Counted from the stretch's first letter, positions 8,246 to 16,985 are shown. The stretch is 64,000 bases of DNA from Pseudomonas neuropathica (GCF_015461835.1 NZ_JACOPX010000001.1:434001-498000), one strand, 5' to 3'. Program-made: numbers and translations. Notes: a model not told the origin generated them from the sequence alone.

Positions 8246-9451
8246 TCAGAAGAGTTCGTTGAAGGGGATGAAGCGCAGCGGGTCGCCGTGGGTGTGGGTG
8301 CTGTTCTCGGGGATTTCCACAAGGCCATCGGCCCAGGTCGCGCCGAGCAGGACGCCGGAGCTTTGATTCGGATAAAGCACCGCACGCCCCGCTTCCAGCT
8401 TCACCCGCAAGTATTCACGGCGGCCGCCAGCCTTGTGCCAGTCGAAACCTGCATTGACCGTAAAACTCAGCGGCATGACATCTTCCACACCCTGAATACG
8501 CAGCAAATACGGCCGCGCCAACAAGCCAAACGTCACCAGCGCCGAGGTCGGATTGCCCGGTAAACCTATCACCGGCACCGTACCAAAATGGCCCACGGTC
8601 AGCGGTTTGCCAGGCTTGATCGCCAGTTTCCACAACAGCGGTTTGCCGCTGTCGCGCAGCACTTGCCCGAGGCAGTCGGCATCACCGGCAGACACGCCGC
8701 CCGTGGTCAGAATCAGATCCGCGCTCACTTGCAGTTGCTCAAGCTTGAGCCGTGTCTGCGCCGGGCGATCCGGGAGGATGCCGGCGTCGATCACTTCGCA
8801 GCCCAGCTCCCGCAACCAGTGGCCGAGCAATACGCGGTTGCTGTTGTAGATACTGCCGGGGCGTAGCGGCTGACCCGGCTCGACCAGTTCATCACCGGTC
8901 GACAGCAGCGCCACGCGTGGGCGACGTACCACGTGCAGTTGCGCCAGCCCTTGCCCGGCGGCGACTGCCAGTTCGAATGGTCCAAGGCGTTTGCCGGCGC
9001 GCAGCAGGATGTCGCCGACGCGATTTTCCTGACCTTGCGCGCGGATGTTCTGCCCCGCCTTCAGCGGCTGCAAGAAGCGCACGCGGCCGTCCTCCAGCAC
9101 TTCGACGTTCTCCTGCATTTCGACGCAGGTGGCGCCGGGCGGCAGCGGCGCGCCGGTAAAAATCCGTGCACAGGTGCCGGGCAGCAACGTGTCCGGCGCC
9201 AGCCCGGCGTAAACCTTCTGCGAGACCTTCAGCGGCTGTCGGTGCAGATCAGCGAGATTGAGCGCGTAACCGTCCATGGCGCTGTTCGGCCACGGCGGCA
9301 AGTCGAGTGTCGCCACCAGATCACTGGCCAGCACCCTCCCACGTGCATCGTCGAGCGCCAGCAGTTCGCTGTCGGCCAGACGTTGCTCATTGGCCATGCC
9401 GAGCAATTGGTCGAGGGCGTCCTCGACCGGCATCAGCGGTGCCTTGCTCAT
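8246..9451 (-). CDS. moeA: Molybdopterin molybdotransferase MoeA
   Basis: 401 aa from the ATG at 9451, which overlaps the moaB stop by 4 bp (translational coupling). Signatures: PPWPNSAMDGYAL (about 49-61), GDELVEPGQPLRPGSIYN, TTGGVSAGD and IGLPGNPTSALVTF. It inserts molybdate into adenylylated molybdopterin in the cytoplasm. It is second in the moaB-moeA operon, which has an operator copy at its promoter. Confidence 0.96.
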   Translation of the reverse strand: MSKAPLMPVEDALDQLLGMANEQRLADSELLALDDARGRVLASDLVATLDLPPWPNSAMDGYALNLADLHRQPLKVSQKVYAGLAPDTLLPGTCARIFTGAPLPPGATCVEMQENVEVLEDGRVRFLQPLKAGQNIRAQGQENRVGDILLRAGKRLGPFELAVAAGQGLAQLHVVRRPRVALLSTGDELVEPGQPLRPGSIYNSNRVLLGHWLRELGCEVIDAGILPDRPAQTRLKLEQLQVSADLILTTGGVSAGDADCLGQVLRDSGKPLLWKLAIKPGKPLTVGHFGTVPVIGLPGNPTSALVTFGLLARPYLLRIQGVEDVMPLSFTVNAGFDWHKAGGRREYLRVKLEAGRAVLYPNQSSGVLLGATWADGLVEIPENSTHTHGDPLRFIPFNELF

Positions 9452-9987
9452 CCGCGTGGCCCACAGGCTTGCACGGCCTTCAGGTGCGGGACGAAGTTGC
9501 ACGGGCGATGACGGTTGTCGAGCTGCTCAGCAAGAATGCCTTCCCACGCGGTGCGACAGGCGCCGGTCGAACCCGGCAGGCAGCACACCAGCGTGCCATT
9601 CGACAGCCCGGCCAGCGCACGGCTTTGCACGGTGGACGTGCCGATATCCAGAATCGAAATCGCCCGGAACAGCTCGCCAAAACCATCGATCTGTTTGTCG
9701 AACAAGCACGCCACCGCTTCCGGCGTGCTATCGCGACCGGTGAAACCAGTGCCGCCAGTGATCAGCACCACCTGAATGCCTTCGTCGGCAATCCAGTTCG
9801 CTACCTGAGCGCGGATCTTGTACAGATCGTCCTTGAGCAAGTTGCGCTCGCTCAACGTATGACCGGCCTCCAGCAAGCGACTGACCAGCAACTGGCCCGA
9901 GGTATCGCTGGCATAGTCGCGCGTATCGCTGACCGTCAGCACGGCAATATTGAGGGGGACAAACAGGGCATCCGCTTTGGCGCTCAT
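9448..9987 (-). CDS. moaB: Molybdenum cofactor biosynthesis protein B (MoaB)
   Basis: 179 aa MoaB/Mog-fold protein with [25 protein letters not shown] and [14 protein letters not shown]. MoaB-type proteins bind molybdopterin and in some species adenylylate it; in E. coli MoaB is dispensable. The start at 9987 is preceded by GGAGAGCCCC. It diverges from the LysR regulator gene. Operator copy B ends 60 bp before its ATG. Confidence 0.95.
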   Translation of the reverse strand: MSAKADALFVPLNIAVLTVSDTRDYASDTSGQLLVSRLLEAGHTLSERNLLKDDLYKIRAQVANWIADEGIQVVLITGGTGFTGRDSTPEAVACLFDKQIDGFGELFRAISILDIGTSTVQSRALAGLSNGTLVCCLPGSTGACRTAWEGILAEQLDNRHRPCNFVPHLKAVQACGPRG

Positions 9988-10047
9988 GGGGCTCTCCGGC
10001 AGTAATTAATCAGATTGCCGAGCAGCCTAAGTGCCACTTATGAGTAC

Positions 10048-10091
10048 TGTCTAATCACTCTGGCCAACCACATTATCGAGCGGCTCTATCA
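10048..10091 (-). promoter_or_regulatory. Operator copy B of the Mo/formate element, facing moaB-moeA
   Basis: Minus strand: TGATAGA, 5 bp, TCGATAA, 16 bp, GATTAGACA, identical to copy A in all three conserved blocks. CTTAGGCTG follows at the same offset as CTTAGCCTG in copy E, suggesting the -10 region. Together with copy C it makes a visible 11-bp inverted repeat (10081-10091 with 10130-10140). Confidence 0.75.
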
Positions 10092-10129
10092 GCACCTTTG
10101 GCACTGAACAAAGCCAGTGAAACCGTGGG

Positions 10130-10173
10130 TGATAGAGCCGATCGATAGTCCCTTAAACACTTCCGATTGGACG
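10130..10173 (+). promoter_or_regulatory. Operator copy C of the Mo/formate element, facing the LysR gene
   Basis: Plus strand: TGATAGA, 5 bp, TCGATAG, 16 bp, GATTGGACG. It ends 101 bp before the GTG start of the regulator and fits autoregulation by a LysR protein. A clear -10 is not visible. Confidence 0.7.
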
Positions 10174-10274
10174 GATAACCGTTCAAGTGAGATCGTCGCA
10201 CCCTGCGCTTTTCGTGCGCCTTGCGCATCTGCGTCAATACTCAATCAAAAAATCCCCATCGAGCAGGTGCCATC

Positions 10275-11174
10275 GTGGACATCAAACAACTCAAGTTCCT
10301 GATCGCGCTGGACGAAACCCGCCACTTCGGCCAGGCCGCCGCACGCTGCCACATCACCCAACCGACGTTGTCGATGCGCCTGCGCAATCTCGAAGATGAG
10401 CTGGATCTGGTGCTGGTCAACCGTGGCCAGCGCTTCGAAGGTTTCACCCAGGCTGGCGAGCGTGTGCTGGCCTGGGCGCGCACCTTGCTCGCAGCGCATG
10501 ACGGATTGTTCGCCGAAGCGGCGGCCTGTCGCGGGCAACTGGTGGGTAGTCTGCGTCTGGGTCTGGTGCCGCTGAGCAGCTTCAACCCGGTCAATTACAT
10601 TCAGGGTTTGTCGGGGACGTATCCGGAGCTGAAATTCAGCCTGTCGTCGCTCAGTTCCGACGAGATCATCGCCGGGCTGGGCAATAACCAACTGGACTTG
10701 GGTGTGTGCTATCTGGACCACGTCAACCCGAGCTATTTCGAGTTTTTCGAGATCGGCGAAACCCGCGTCGGCCTGCTCTACGACAACCGCCATTTCCAGT
10801 TCGAAGGCTCGCAAATCAGCTGGGAAGACGCCGCCGAACTGCCGCTGGGGATGATCACCGCCGGCATGCATTACCGCAAATCCATCGACTTGAGCTTCCG
10901 CAGCCGTGGTCTCAGCCCGCAGCCGATCATGGAAAGCGATTCGACCTATCAGCTGTTGCAGGCGATTCACCAGGGCTTCTGCTGCGCGATCATGCCGCTG
11001 GACAGTGGGCTTGAGGAGCCGATCGAGCATCTGTCGTTCATGCAATTGCCGGATGCCAGTGTGCTGGCGCCGTTGGGACTGGTGATGCGCAAGACCGAGC
11101 CGCGCTCGGCGATTGCAGAGAAGTGTTTTGCCGAGGCGCGGAAGTTGTTTGGGGTTGAGGTTTCTGCCGAGTAA
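10275..11174 (+). CDS. LysR-family regulator, probable activator of the Mo cofactor/formate dehydrogenase genes
   Basis: 299 aa from a GTG start at 10275; the ATG at 10221 would add 18 residues not typical of the family. N-terminal winged helix-turn-helix MDIKQLKFLIALDETRHFG...CHITQPTLSMRLRNLEDEL (about 1-60), then a periplasmic-binding-like effector domain starting near residue 88. It sits between moaB-moeA (divergent) and fdhD-moaCDE (same strand). Five copies of one 44-bp element lie in front of exactly these units, its own gene, moaA and the FdhF-like gene, so it is the obvious binder. The effector is unknown; formate or a cofactor intermediate are guesses. Confidence 0.85.
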   Translation: MDIKQLKFLIALDETRHFGQAAARCHITQPTLSMRLRNLEDELDLVLVNRGQRFEGFTQAGERVLAWARTLLAAHDGLFAEAAACRGQLVGSLRLGLVPLSSFNPVNYIQGLSGTYPELKFSLSSLSSDEIIAGLGNNQLDLGVCYLDHVNPSYFEFFEIGETRVGLLYDNRHFQFEGSQISWEDAAELPLGMITAGMHYRKSIDLSFRSRGLSPQPIMESDSTYQLLQAIHQGFCCAIMPLDSGLEEPIEHLSFMQLPDASVLAPLGLVMRKTEPRSAIAEKCFAEARKLFGVEVSAE

Positions 11175-11196
11175 ATGATGTTGAATGTCAGAGCGC

Positions 11197-11268
11197 CTTC
11201 GCGAGCAAGCTCGCTCCCACAGTTGAAATGCGTTTCCCTGTGGGAGCGAGCTTGCTCGCGAAGAGGCC
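11197..11268. repeat. REP doublet, outward orientation
   Basis: CTTCGCGAGCAAGCTCGCTCCCACA followed after about 16 bp by CTGTGGGAGCGAGCTTGCTCGCG. It lies between the LysR gene and operator copy E. Confidence 0.8.
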
Positions 11269-11303
11269 CGACCAGACAGCAAATATTCTGGATCTAAAGG
11301 TGT

Positions 11304-11347
11304 TGATCGAGCAAAGCAATCACCACATCGGAACAAGCGATTGGACG
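11304..11347 (+). promoter_or_regulatory. Operator copy E of the Mo/formate element, facing fdhD-moaCDE
   Basis: Plus strand: TGATCGA, 5 bp, GCAATCA, 16 bp, GATTGGACG. It ends 54 bp before the fdhD ATG. TTGGAC with TTAGCC 17 bp further is a plausible promoter. Spacing matches the other four copies exactly. Confidence 0.7.
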
Positions 11348-11401
11348 CACTTTTAACACCCCCTTAGCCTGAACACTCTTCAGCGCCTCGGGACTTTCAA
11401 G

Positions 11402-12247
11402 ATGCTCTGCCACGTCGAAACCCTCACAGAATCCACCAGCGAACCCAACGCCCCCGCACCGCAACCGGCGCAAGTGGCGTTTCGCGAATACCTGCCGAAC
11501 GCCCCGCTTTCCCAAGCAGCTCTCGCCTCGGAAATCGCCCTCGCCATCAGCTACAACGGCCTCAGCCAGGCAGTGATGATGGTCTCGCCCGGCAACCTCG
11601 AAGACTTCATCCGTGGCTTCAGCCTGAGCAACGCGATCATCGACAGCGTCGACGAGATCTACGACATCCGCGTGACGCATTTCGATCAGGCCTGTCAGGC
11701 CGATGTGCAGATTTCCAGCCGGGCATTCTGGGCCTTGAAGGATCATCGCCGGCAAATGATCGGCACCAGCGGCTGCGGCATCTGCGGCGTCGAAGCGCTT
11801 GAGCAGGCGTTGCCGCAGCTGCAGACCCTGCAACCTTCGCCGTTACCGCCGGCCGAGCATTTCGACGGCATCCGCCAACGCATCGAACAGGCCCAGCAAC
11901 TGGCGCGCAGCAGTGGCGCGCTGCACGCCGCGTTGTATTTCGACGGCGACGGCGAAGCGCTGCTGTGCCGTGAAGACATCGGTCGCCACAACGCCCTCGA
12001 CAAGCTGATCGGCGCGATGCAATTCGCCGCCGTCGATGCCGCTGAAGGTTTTGTCGTGGTCACCAGCCGTTGCAGCCTCGAACTGATCCACAAAGCCGTG
12101 CGCGCACGCATCGGCACCCTCGTCAGCCTGTCCGCGCCTACCGCGTTGACCGTGCGCTGGGCACTCAAGCACCGGCTCAATCTGATCCATGTGCCGCACC
12201 GTAACGCCCCGCGAATCTACAGCCCGCTTCAGGAGTATTCCGTATGA
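11402..12247 (+). CDS. fdhD: Formate dehydrogenase accessory sulfurtransferase FdhD
   Basis: 281 aa. Contains the FdhD signature GTSGCGICG with the sulfur-carrying CxxC pair Cys125/Cys128, and [19 protein letters not shown] near 198-216. FdhD passes sulfur from a cysteine desulfurase to the Mo atom of bis-MGD enzymes of the formate dehydrogenase family. It heads the fdhD-moaC-moaD-moaE operon (the ATG of moaC overlaps its stop), so the sulfuration step and cofactor synthesis are co-expressed. The likely client is the FdhF/YdeP-like protein at 3318-5642. Confidence 0.95.
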   Translation: MLCHVETLTESTSEPNAPAPQPAQVAFREYLPNAPLSQAALASEIALAISYNGLSQAVMMVSPGNLEDFIRGFSLSNAIIDSVDEIYDIRVTHFDQACQADVQISSRAFWALKDHRRQMIGTSGCGICGVEALEQALPQLQTLQPSPLPPAEHFDGIRQRIEQAQQLARSSGALHAALYFDGDGEALLCREDIGRHNALDKLIGAMQFAAVDAAEGFVVVTSRCSLELIHKAVRARIGTLVSLSAPTALTVRWALKHRLNLIHVPHRNAPRIYSPLQEYSV

Positions 12248-12729
12248 GCCACACCCTCACCCACCTCGACGATCAGGGCCGCGCCAACATGGTCGACGTC
12301 AGCGACAAAGCTGCGACCCGCCGCGAAGCCACGGCGCAAGCCTGGGTGCAGATGCGCCCGGAAACCCTGCAAATGATCCAGGCCAACGGTCATCCGAAAG
12401 GTGACGTTTTCGCCGTGGCGCGGATTGCCGGGATACAAGCGGCCAAGCGCACTCACGAACTGATCCCGCTGTGCCATGCGCTGCTGCTCAGCTCGATTCA
12501 CATCGAACTCAAGGCCTGCGAACCGGATCGCGTGCAGATCACCAGCAACTGCCGCCTCACCGGCCAGACCGGCGTCGAACTCGAAGCGTTGACCGCCGCC
12601 AGTGTCGCCGCGCTGACCATTTACGACATGTGCAAAGCGGTGGATCGGGCGATGATCATCGGCGACATCCGCCTGCTCAGCAAACAGGGCGGTCGCTCAG
12701 GCCACTTTCAATGGGAGGACGCGCAATGA
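12244..12729 (+). CDS. moaC: Cyclic pyranopterin monophosphate synthase MoaC
   Basis: 161 aa with the MoaC signatures [16 protein letters not shown] (about 17-32), [16 protein letters not shown] and [13 protein letters not shown]. It converts 3',8-cyclo-GTP from MoaA to cPMP. The gene starts with a 4-bp ATGA overlap with fdhD and ends with one into moaD. All three junctions of this operon are tight, indicating a single mRNA. Confidence 0.97.
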   Translation: MSHTLTHLDDQGRANMVDVSDKAATRREATAQAWVQMRPETLQMIQANGHPKGDVFAVARIAGIQAAKRTHELIPLCHALLLSSIHIELKACEPDRVQITSNCRLTGQTGVELEALTAASVAALTIYDMCKAVDRAMIIGDIRLLSKQGGRSGHFQWEDAQ

Positions 12730-12977
12730 TCCTGATCAACTACTTCGCCAGCTACCGTGACCGGCTCAATCTGGGCGGTGAAAAAATTCCGCTGACTGAC
12801 ACGCTGGGCTGCGTGGAAGACGTGCGGCAAATGCTCATGGAGCGCGGCGAGCTGTGGCGTGAAGTGCTGGGCGCCGGCAACCTGATGTGCGCGGTGAATC
12901 AGGAGCTGTGTCAGCCGAGTCAGGTGATTGAGGATTTCGATGAAATCGCGTTTTTCCCGCCAGTGACCGGAGGTTGA
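12726..12977 (+). CDS. moaD: Molybdopterin synthase sulfur carrier subunit MoaD
   Basis: 83 aa ubiquitin-fold protein ending PPVTGG. The C-terminal Gly-Gly is thiocarboxylated and donates sulfur to MoaE for the dithiolene of molybdopterin. The ATG at 12726 overlaps the moaC stop. Size and C-terminus are normal for MoaD. Confidence 0.97.
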   Translation: MILINYFASYRDRLNLGGEKIPLTDTLGCVEDVRQMLMERGELWREVLGAGNLMCAVNQELCQPSQVIEDFDEIAFFPPVTGG

Positions 12978-12980
12978 TCG

Positions 12981-13442
12981 ATGGCTATTCGTGTCCAGCA
13001 CAAAAGCTTCGATGTCGGCCAGTTGACGGCTGATCTGCACGCGCGCAATCCACGGGTGGGCGCGGTGGTGAATTTCATTGGTTATGTACGTGATCTGAAT
13101 GTTGGTCAGAGCGTGAATGAATTGTTTCTGGAACACTATCCAGGCATGACCGAAAAAGCCCTCGAACAGATTGCCGAGGAGGCCCGCCAGCGCTGGCCGC
13201 TGTTGGGGGTGGAGATTGTGCATCGGGTCGGCGCGTTGCCGGTGTGCGAGCCGATCGTGTTTGTCGGGGTCAGCAGCAAGCATCGGCATATGGCGTTCGA
13301 GGCCTGCGCGTTCATCATGGATGTGCTCAAGACCCGCGTGCCGTTCTGGAAGCGCGAGACTACGCCTGAGGGTTCTCGCTGGGTCGAGGGCCGTGAGAGC
13401 GATCGGGATGCGGCGTTGCGCTGGAGTCTGGCGCATGCCTGA
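12981..13442 (+). CDS. moaE: Molybdopterin synthase catalytic subunit MoaE
   Basis: 153 aa. Signatures FIGYVRDLN, LEHYPGMTEKALEQIA, HRVGALPVCEPIVFVGVSS and KTRVPFWKRET with the catalytic lysine. It forms the heterotetramer with MoaD that turns cPMP into molybdopterin. It starts 3 bp after moaD with CCGGAGG upstream. It is the last gene of the operon; a long inverted repeat follows. Confidence 0.97.
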   Translation: MAIRVQHKSFDVGQLTADLHARNPRVGAVVNFIGYVRDLNVGQSVNELFLEHYPGMTEKALEQIAEEARQRWPLLGVEIVHRVGALPVCEPIVFVGVSSKHRHMAFEACAFIMDVLKTRVPFWKRETTPEGSRWVEGRESDRDAALRWSLAHA

Positions 13443-13452
13443 AAAGCAAAAG

Positions 13453-13705
13453 CCCCTCACCCTAACCCTCTCCCAGAGGGAGAGGGGACTGATTGGGGGA
13501 TATTGCAGAAGTACGCCGACGTGAAGGAATTGTGGTGAATCCATAATCGATGGAATCTGTCAGATCGATGGACGATGCCAGACGCCTGCGTCAGCCCCTG
13601 CCACTGAAGACCCAATCCATAATCGACTCGATCTTCCAGGTCGATGGATAACACCAGACACCTCGGTCGGCCCCCTCTCCCTCTGGGAGAGGGCTGGGGT
13701 GAGGG
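13453..13705. repeat. Long composite inverted repeat (CCCTCACCC...GGTGAGGG family), copy 1
   Basis: Ends CCCCTCACCCTAACCCTCTCCCAGAG at left and the inverted CTCTGGGAGAGGGCTGGGGTGAGGG at right. The interior has the unit 'GAATCCATAATCGA' twice (as GAATCCATAATCGATGG and CAATCCATAATCGACT), each followed by CAG(A/G)TCGATGGA. It fills 13443-13758 between moaE and chrA, apart from short flanks. Four related copies lie at 21290, 31680, 49702 and 62301. Confidence 0.8.
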
Positions 13706-13758
13706 TTAAAAGTCTGATTAGATAGCCACTCCGCCAGGATTCAACTCCGGAGTCTCGC

Positions 13759-15102
13759 TTGAGCACAGCGCCGAACAACCTGCCCCGCCCCGATCCCGTC
13801 ACCCTGCGCCAGGCCTGGCGCTTCTGGCTGAAACTCGGCTGCATCGGTTTCGGCGGCCCGGCCGGGCAGATCGCGATCATGCATCAAGAACTGGTCGAGC
13901 GTCGGCGCTGGATCTCCGAAAAACGGTTCCTGCACGCACTCAACTACTGCATGTTGCTGCCCGGCCCCGAGGCTCAGCAATTGGCGACGTACATCGGCTG
14001 GCTGCTGCATCGCACCTGGGGCGGTGTCATCGCCGGTGCGTTGTTTGTGCTGCCGTCGTTGTTCATTCTGATTGGCTTGTCGTGGCTGTACGTCGCTTTC
14101 GGTGACGTGCCAGCGGTGGCTGGAGTGTTTTACGGGATCAAACCGGCAATCACCGCGATAGTGCTGCACGCCGCGCATCGCATCGGCTCGCGCGCCCTGA
14201 AGAATGCCTGGCTATGGGCGATTGCCGGGGCGTCGTTCGTGGCGATTTTCGCCTTCAATCTGCCCTTCCCCTTGATCGTCCTTGGGGCCGCGCTGATCGG
14301 CTATCTGGGCGGACGATTCGCGCCGCAACGGTTCAGCAACGGCGGCGCGCGCAACAGCGAGAAATCCTTCGGCCCGGCGTTGATCGATGACGATACGCCG
14401 GCGCCTGAACACGCCCGTTTCAAAAAGGCGAAGCTGTTGCGCCTGGCGTTGATCGGTGCGGTGCTCTGGTGTTTACCGATGGCGTTATTGACGGCGTTGT
14501 TCGGCTGGGACGGCACGTTCACGCAAATGGCCTGGTTCTTCACCAAAGCCGCGCTGCTCACGTTTGGCGGCGCCTACGCGGTGCTGCCTTACGTCTATCA
14601 GGGCGCCGTCGGGCATTACGGCTGGTTGACGCCGACGCAGATGATCGACGGCCTCGCCCTCGGTGAAACCACGCCGGGCCCGCTGATCATGGTGGTGGCG
14701 TTTGTCGGTTTCGTCGGTGCCTATGTGCAACCGTCGTTCGGCCCCGAGCATGCGTTTGCCGCCGGGGCGCTGGCGGCAACGCTTGTGACCTGGTTCACCT
14801 TTCTGCCCTCGTTTCTGTTCATCCTCGCCGGCGGGCCGTTGGTGGAATCGACGCACAACGAACTGAAATTCACCGCACCGCTGACGGCGATCACCGCTGC
14901 CGTGGTCGGGGTGATTCTGAACCTGGCGTGTTTTTTCGCCTACCACGTGTTCTGGCCGAACGGTTTTGCCGGGGCGCTGGATCTGTTTTCGCTGATGCTG
15001 GCGGTTGCGGCAGCATTGGCTTTGTTCGTTTTCAAACGCGGCGTGATCAGTGTGTTGATCGTTTGCGCCCTCGCCGGGCTGGGCTTTGAGCTGATGCGCT
15101 GA
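13759..15102 (+). CDS. chrA: Chromate efflux transporter ChrA (long-chain)
   Basis: 447 aa with two CHR domains. The N-terminal half starts RQAWRFWLKLGCIGFGGPAGQ and has MLLPGPEAQQL; the C-terminal half has KAALLTFGGAYAVLPYV and ALGETTPGPLIMVVAFVGF. Long-chain CHR proteins export chromate through the inner membrane. The start codon is TTG at 13759 with CCGGAGT 7 nt upstream; no better ATG is in frame. It is monocistronic by position. Some ChrA homologs act on other oxyanions, so the substrate is a family default. Confidence 0.9.
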   Translation: MSTAPNNLPRPDPVTLRQAWRFWLKLGCIGFGGPAGQIAIMHQELVERRRWISEKRFLHALNYCMLLPGPEAQQLATYIGWLLHRTWGGVIAGALFVLPSLFILIGLSWLYVAFGDVPAVAGVFYGIKPAITAIVLHAAHRIGSRALKNAWLWAIAGASFVAIFAFNLPFPLIVLGAALIGYLGGRFAPQRFSNGGARNSEKSFGPALIDDDTPAPEHARFKKAKLLRLALIGAVLWCLPMALLTALFGWDGTFTQMAWFFTKAALLTFGGAYAVLPYVYQGAVGHYGWLTPTQMIDGLALGETTPGPLIMVVAFVGFVGAYVQPSFGPEHAFAAGALAATLVTWFTFLPSFLFILAGGPLVESTHNELKFTAPLTAITAAVVGVILNLACFFAYHVFWPNGFAGALDLFSLMLAVAAALALFVFKRGVISVLIVCALAGLGFELMR

Positions 15103-15166
15103 AGCGGGGCCTGTGAATCTCCCGTTTACAGGTCCGCGAATTCCCCCTTACTATCCGGGCACACCG

Positions 15167-15210
15167 GTCGGCGGGTCAGCCCGCCACCGACGTTTTCCGC
15201 CAACGGAAAC
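15167..15210 (+). other. Two adjacent hairpins in a 400-nt leader
   Basis: GTCGGCGGG-TCAG-CCCGCC-A-CCGAC (15167-15191) is followed directly by GTTTTCCG-CCAA-CGGAAAC (15192-15210). They lie 300 nt before the glutamine-synthetase-like gene at 15512. Neither has a U-tract after it, so they do not look like simple terminators. Apart from these and two tiny ORFs, 15103-15511 shows nothing recognisable. Confidence 0.45.
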
Positions 15211-15217
15211 ACGCGTT

Positions 15218-15295
15218 ATGAGTACGTCACCACAACAACGAAAATCGTTGAACGTCTCTACCCTGCGCGCCCTCTCCCACAGGGGCGGCGTATGA
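15218..15295 (+). CDS. Possible 25-aa leader ORF
   Basis: MSTSPQQRKSLNVSTLRALSHRGGV. It starts right after the two hairpins and ends in an ATGA overlap with a second tiny ORF. No strong ribosome binding site is visible. It could be a leader peptide or chance. Confidence 0.2.
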   Translation: MSTSPQQRKSLNVSTLRALSHRGGV

Positions 15296-15381
15296 ATCGT
15301 ATCGTCAATCTCCCCATGGCCCTGCGCCGTTCCAAGCTGCGTCACTCCGCACGCCCGCCGGATATCGCCCGGTCTGTCTGA
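15292..15381 (+). CDS. Possible 29-aa ORF coupled to the preceding one
   Basis: MNRIVNLPMALRRSKLRHSA..., Arg-rich. Its ATG overlaps the stop of the 25-aa ORF (ATGA), which would allow coupled translation. GGGGCGG lies upstream. There is no homolog that I recognise, and the coding potential is unproven. Confidence 0.2.
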   Translation: MNRIVNLPMALRRSKLRHSARPPDIARSV

Positions 15382-15511
15382 TCGCGTCCGTTAAAGAACC
15401 CGCGACAGTCCCCTACCCCTTGATATCCCTGCCAGGACAGCCACGCCTATTGCCGCGTCGTGTCCGGCCCGAATCTGCGCGCCTGTGCGGCGCCATCGTG
15501 AGTGATTGATT

Positions 15512-16876
15512 ATGAAATTCGCAGCCATCGAAGACGCACGCCTGTTCCTTGACCAGAACCCCGATATCGACATGATCGAGTTGTTCATTCTCGACGCCAA
15601 CGGCGTGCCACGCGGCAAGCTGTTGCACCGCGAAGAACTGCTCGCCGTGTACCAAAGCGGTCGACCGCTACCAAGCACCATCCTCGGTCTGACCGTGCAA
15701 GGTGAAGACGTCGAAAACTCCGGTCTGGTCTGGGACGTCGGCGATATCGACTGCCGCGCCTATCCGCTTGAGGGCAGTCTGGTGCGCCTGCCATGGCGGC
15801 AGATTCCGACCGCCGCCGTGCAGGTCAGCATGCACCCGACCGAGGGCATGCCGGCGAGTATCGCCGACCCTCGACACTTGCTGATCAAGGTCATCGACGG
15901 GCTCAAGGCCGAGGGTTATCACCCGGTGATGGCGTGTGAACTGGAGTTTTATCTGCTCGACGCCAAACGCGATCACAACGGCCGTCCGCAACCGGCCCTG
16001 GACGCTGACGGCGGTCGACCGCGACATACGCAGGTGTATGGTTTGCGCGAGCTGGAGCAAATCGAACCGTTCCTCGCCGACCTCTACAGCGCCTGCAAAC
16101 TGCACGGCATTCCGGCGCGCACGGCGATCTCCGAATACGCGCCGGGTCAGGTGGAAATCACCCTCGAACACGGCGACGCGCTGGAGGCGATGGATCAGGC
16201 CGTGCGCTACAAACGTCTGGTCAAAGCCATCGCCCATAAGCACGGCATGCAGGCAACGTTCATGGCCAAGCCGTTCGATGATCTGGCGGGTACAGGCATG
16301 CACATGCACGTGAGCCTGGCCGATAGCGAGGGACGTAACCTCTTTGCCTCGGAAGACCCGGCCGGCACCCCGCTGCTGCGCACGGCGATTGGCGGCATGC
16401 TCGCCTCGCTACTCGACTCGTTGTTGCTGTTCTGCCCGAACGCCAACTCGTACCGACGCTTTCAGGCCAACAGCTACGCGCCGCTGGCGCCGACCTGGGG
16501 CGTCGACAACCGCACCGTCAGCCTGCGCGTACCCGGTGGCCCGGCCAATACCCGGCACATCGAACACCGCATCTGCGGCGCCGATGCCAACCCGTATCTG
16601 GCGGCAGCGGCGATCCTTGCCGGGATTCATCGCGGCATTCGTGAAGACCTTGATCCGGGTGCGCCGGTTGAAGGCAATGGTTATGCGCAGGCGAAGGAAT
16701 TGTTGCCAACCGATTGGCTGACGTCGCTGCAGGCGCTGGAGAATTCGGTGTGGGCGCGGGATGCCTTGGGGCAGGAATTTCTCGGGGTGTATCTGGCGGT
16801 GAAACGTGCCGAATACCGGCAGTTCATGGCCGAGGTGGGTGAGCAGGATTGGCGCTGGTATCTCACCGAGGCCTGA
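15512..16876 (+). CDS. Glutamine synthetase-family gamma-glutamylpolyamine synthetase (PuuA/PauA-like)
   Basis: 454 aa from the ATG at 15512. Glutamine synthetase fold: MIELFILDANGVPRGK in the N-terminal beta-grasp, CELEFYLLD (Glu metal ligands), GTGMHMHVSLADSEG and NSYRRFQANSYAPLAPTWG with the ATP/ammonia site. The N-terminus and the Arg-rich substrate regions match the PuuA/PauA branch that ligates glutamate to polyamines or other amines, not GlnA. The next gene on the strand encodes a PuuB-like FAD oxidase, which supports amine catabolism. It is a paralog of 31885-33261. The exact amine is unknown. Confidence 0.85.
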   Translation: MKFAAIEDARLFLDQNPDIDMIELFILDANGVPRGKLLHREELLAVYQSGRPLPSTILGLTVQGEDVENSGLVWDVGDIDCRAYPLEGSLVRLPWRQIPTAAVQVSMHPTEGMPASIADPRHLLIKVIDGLKAEGYHPVMACELEFYLLDAKRDHNGRPQPALDADGGRPRHTQVYGLRELEQIEPFLADLYSACKLHGIPARTAISEYAPGQVEITLEHGDALEAMDQAVRYKRLVKAIAHKHGMQATFMAKPFDDLAGTGMHMHVSLADSEGRNLFASEDPAGTPLLRTAIGGMLASLLDSLLLFCPNANSYRRFQANSYAPLAPTWGVDNRTVSLRVPGGPANTRHIEHRICGADANPYLAAAAILAGIHRGIREDLDPGAPVEGNGYAQAKELLPTDWLTSLQALENSVWARDALGQEFLGVYLAVKRAEYRQFMAEVGEQDWRWYLTEA

Positions 16877-16893
16877 AGATTCACCACTATCCC

Positions 16894-16985
16894 TTGTAGG
16901 AGTGAGCCTGCTCGCGATTAGGCCATGTCAGTCAAATCATCTTTGAATGACCCACCGCTATCGCGAGCAGGCTCACTCCTACAGG
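16894..16985. repeat. REP doublet
   Basis: TGTAGGAGTGAGCCTGCTCGCGA ... TCGCGAGCAGGCTCACTCCTACA inverted pair with a 40-nt centre, between the synthetase-like gene and the FAD oxidase. Confidence 0.85.
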
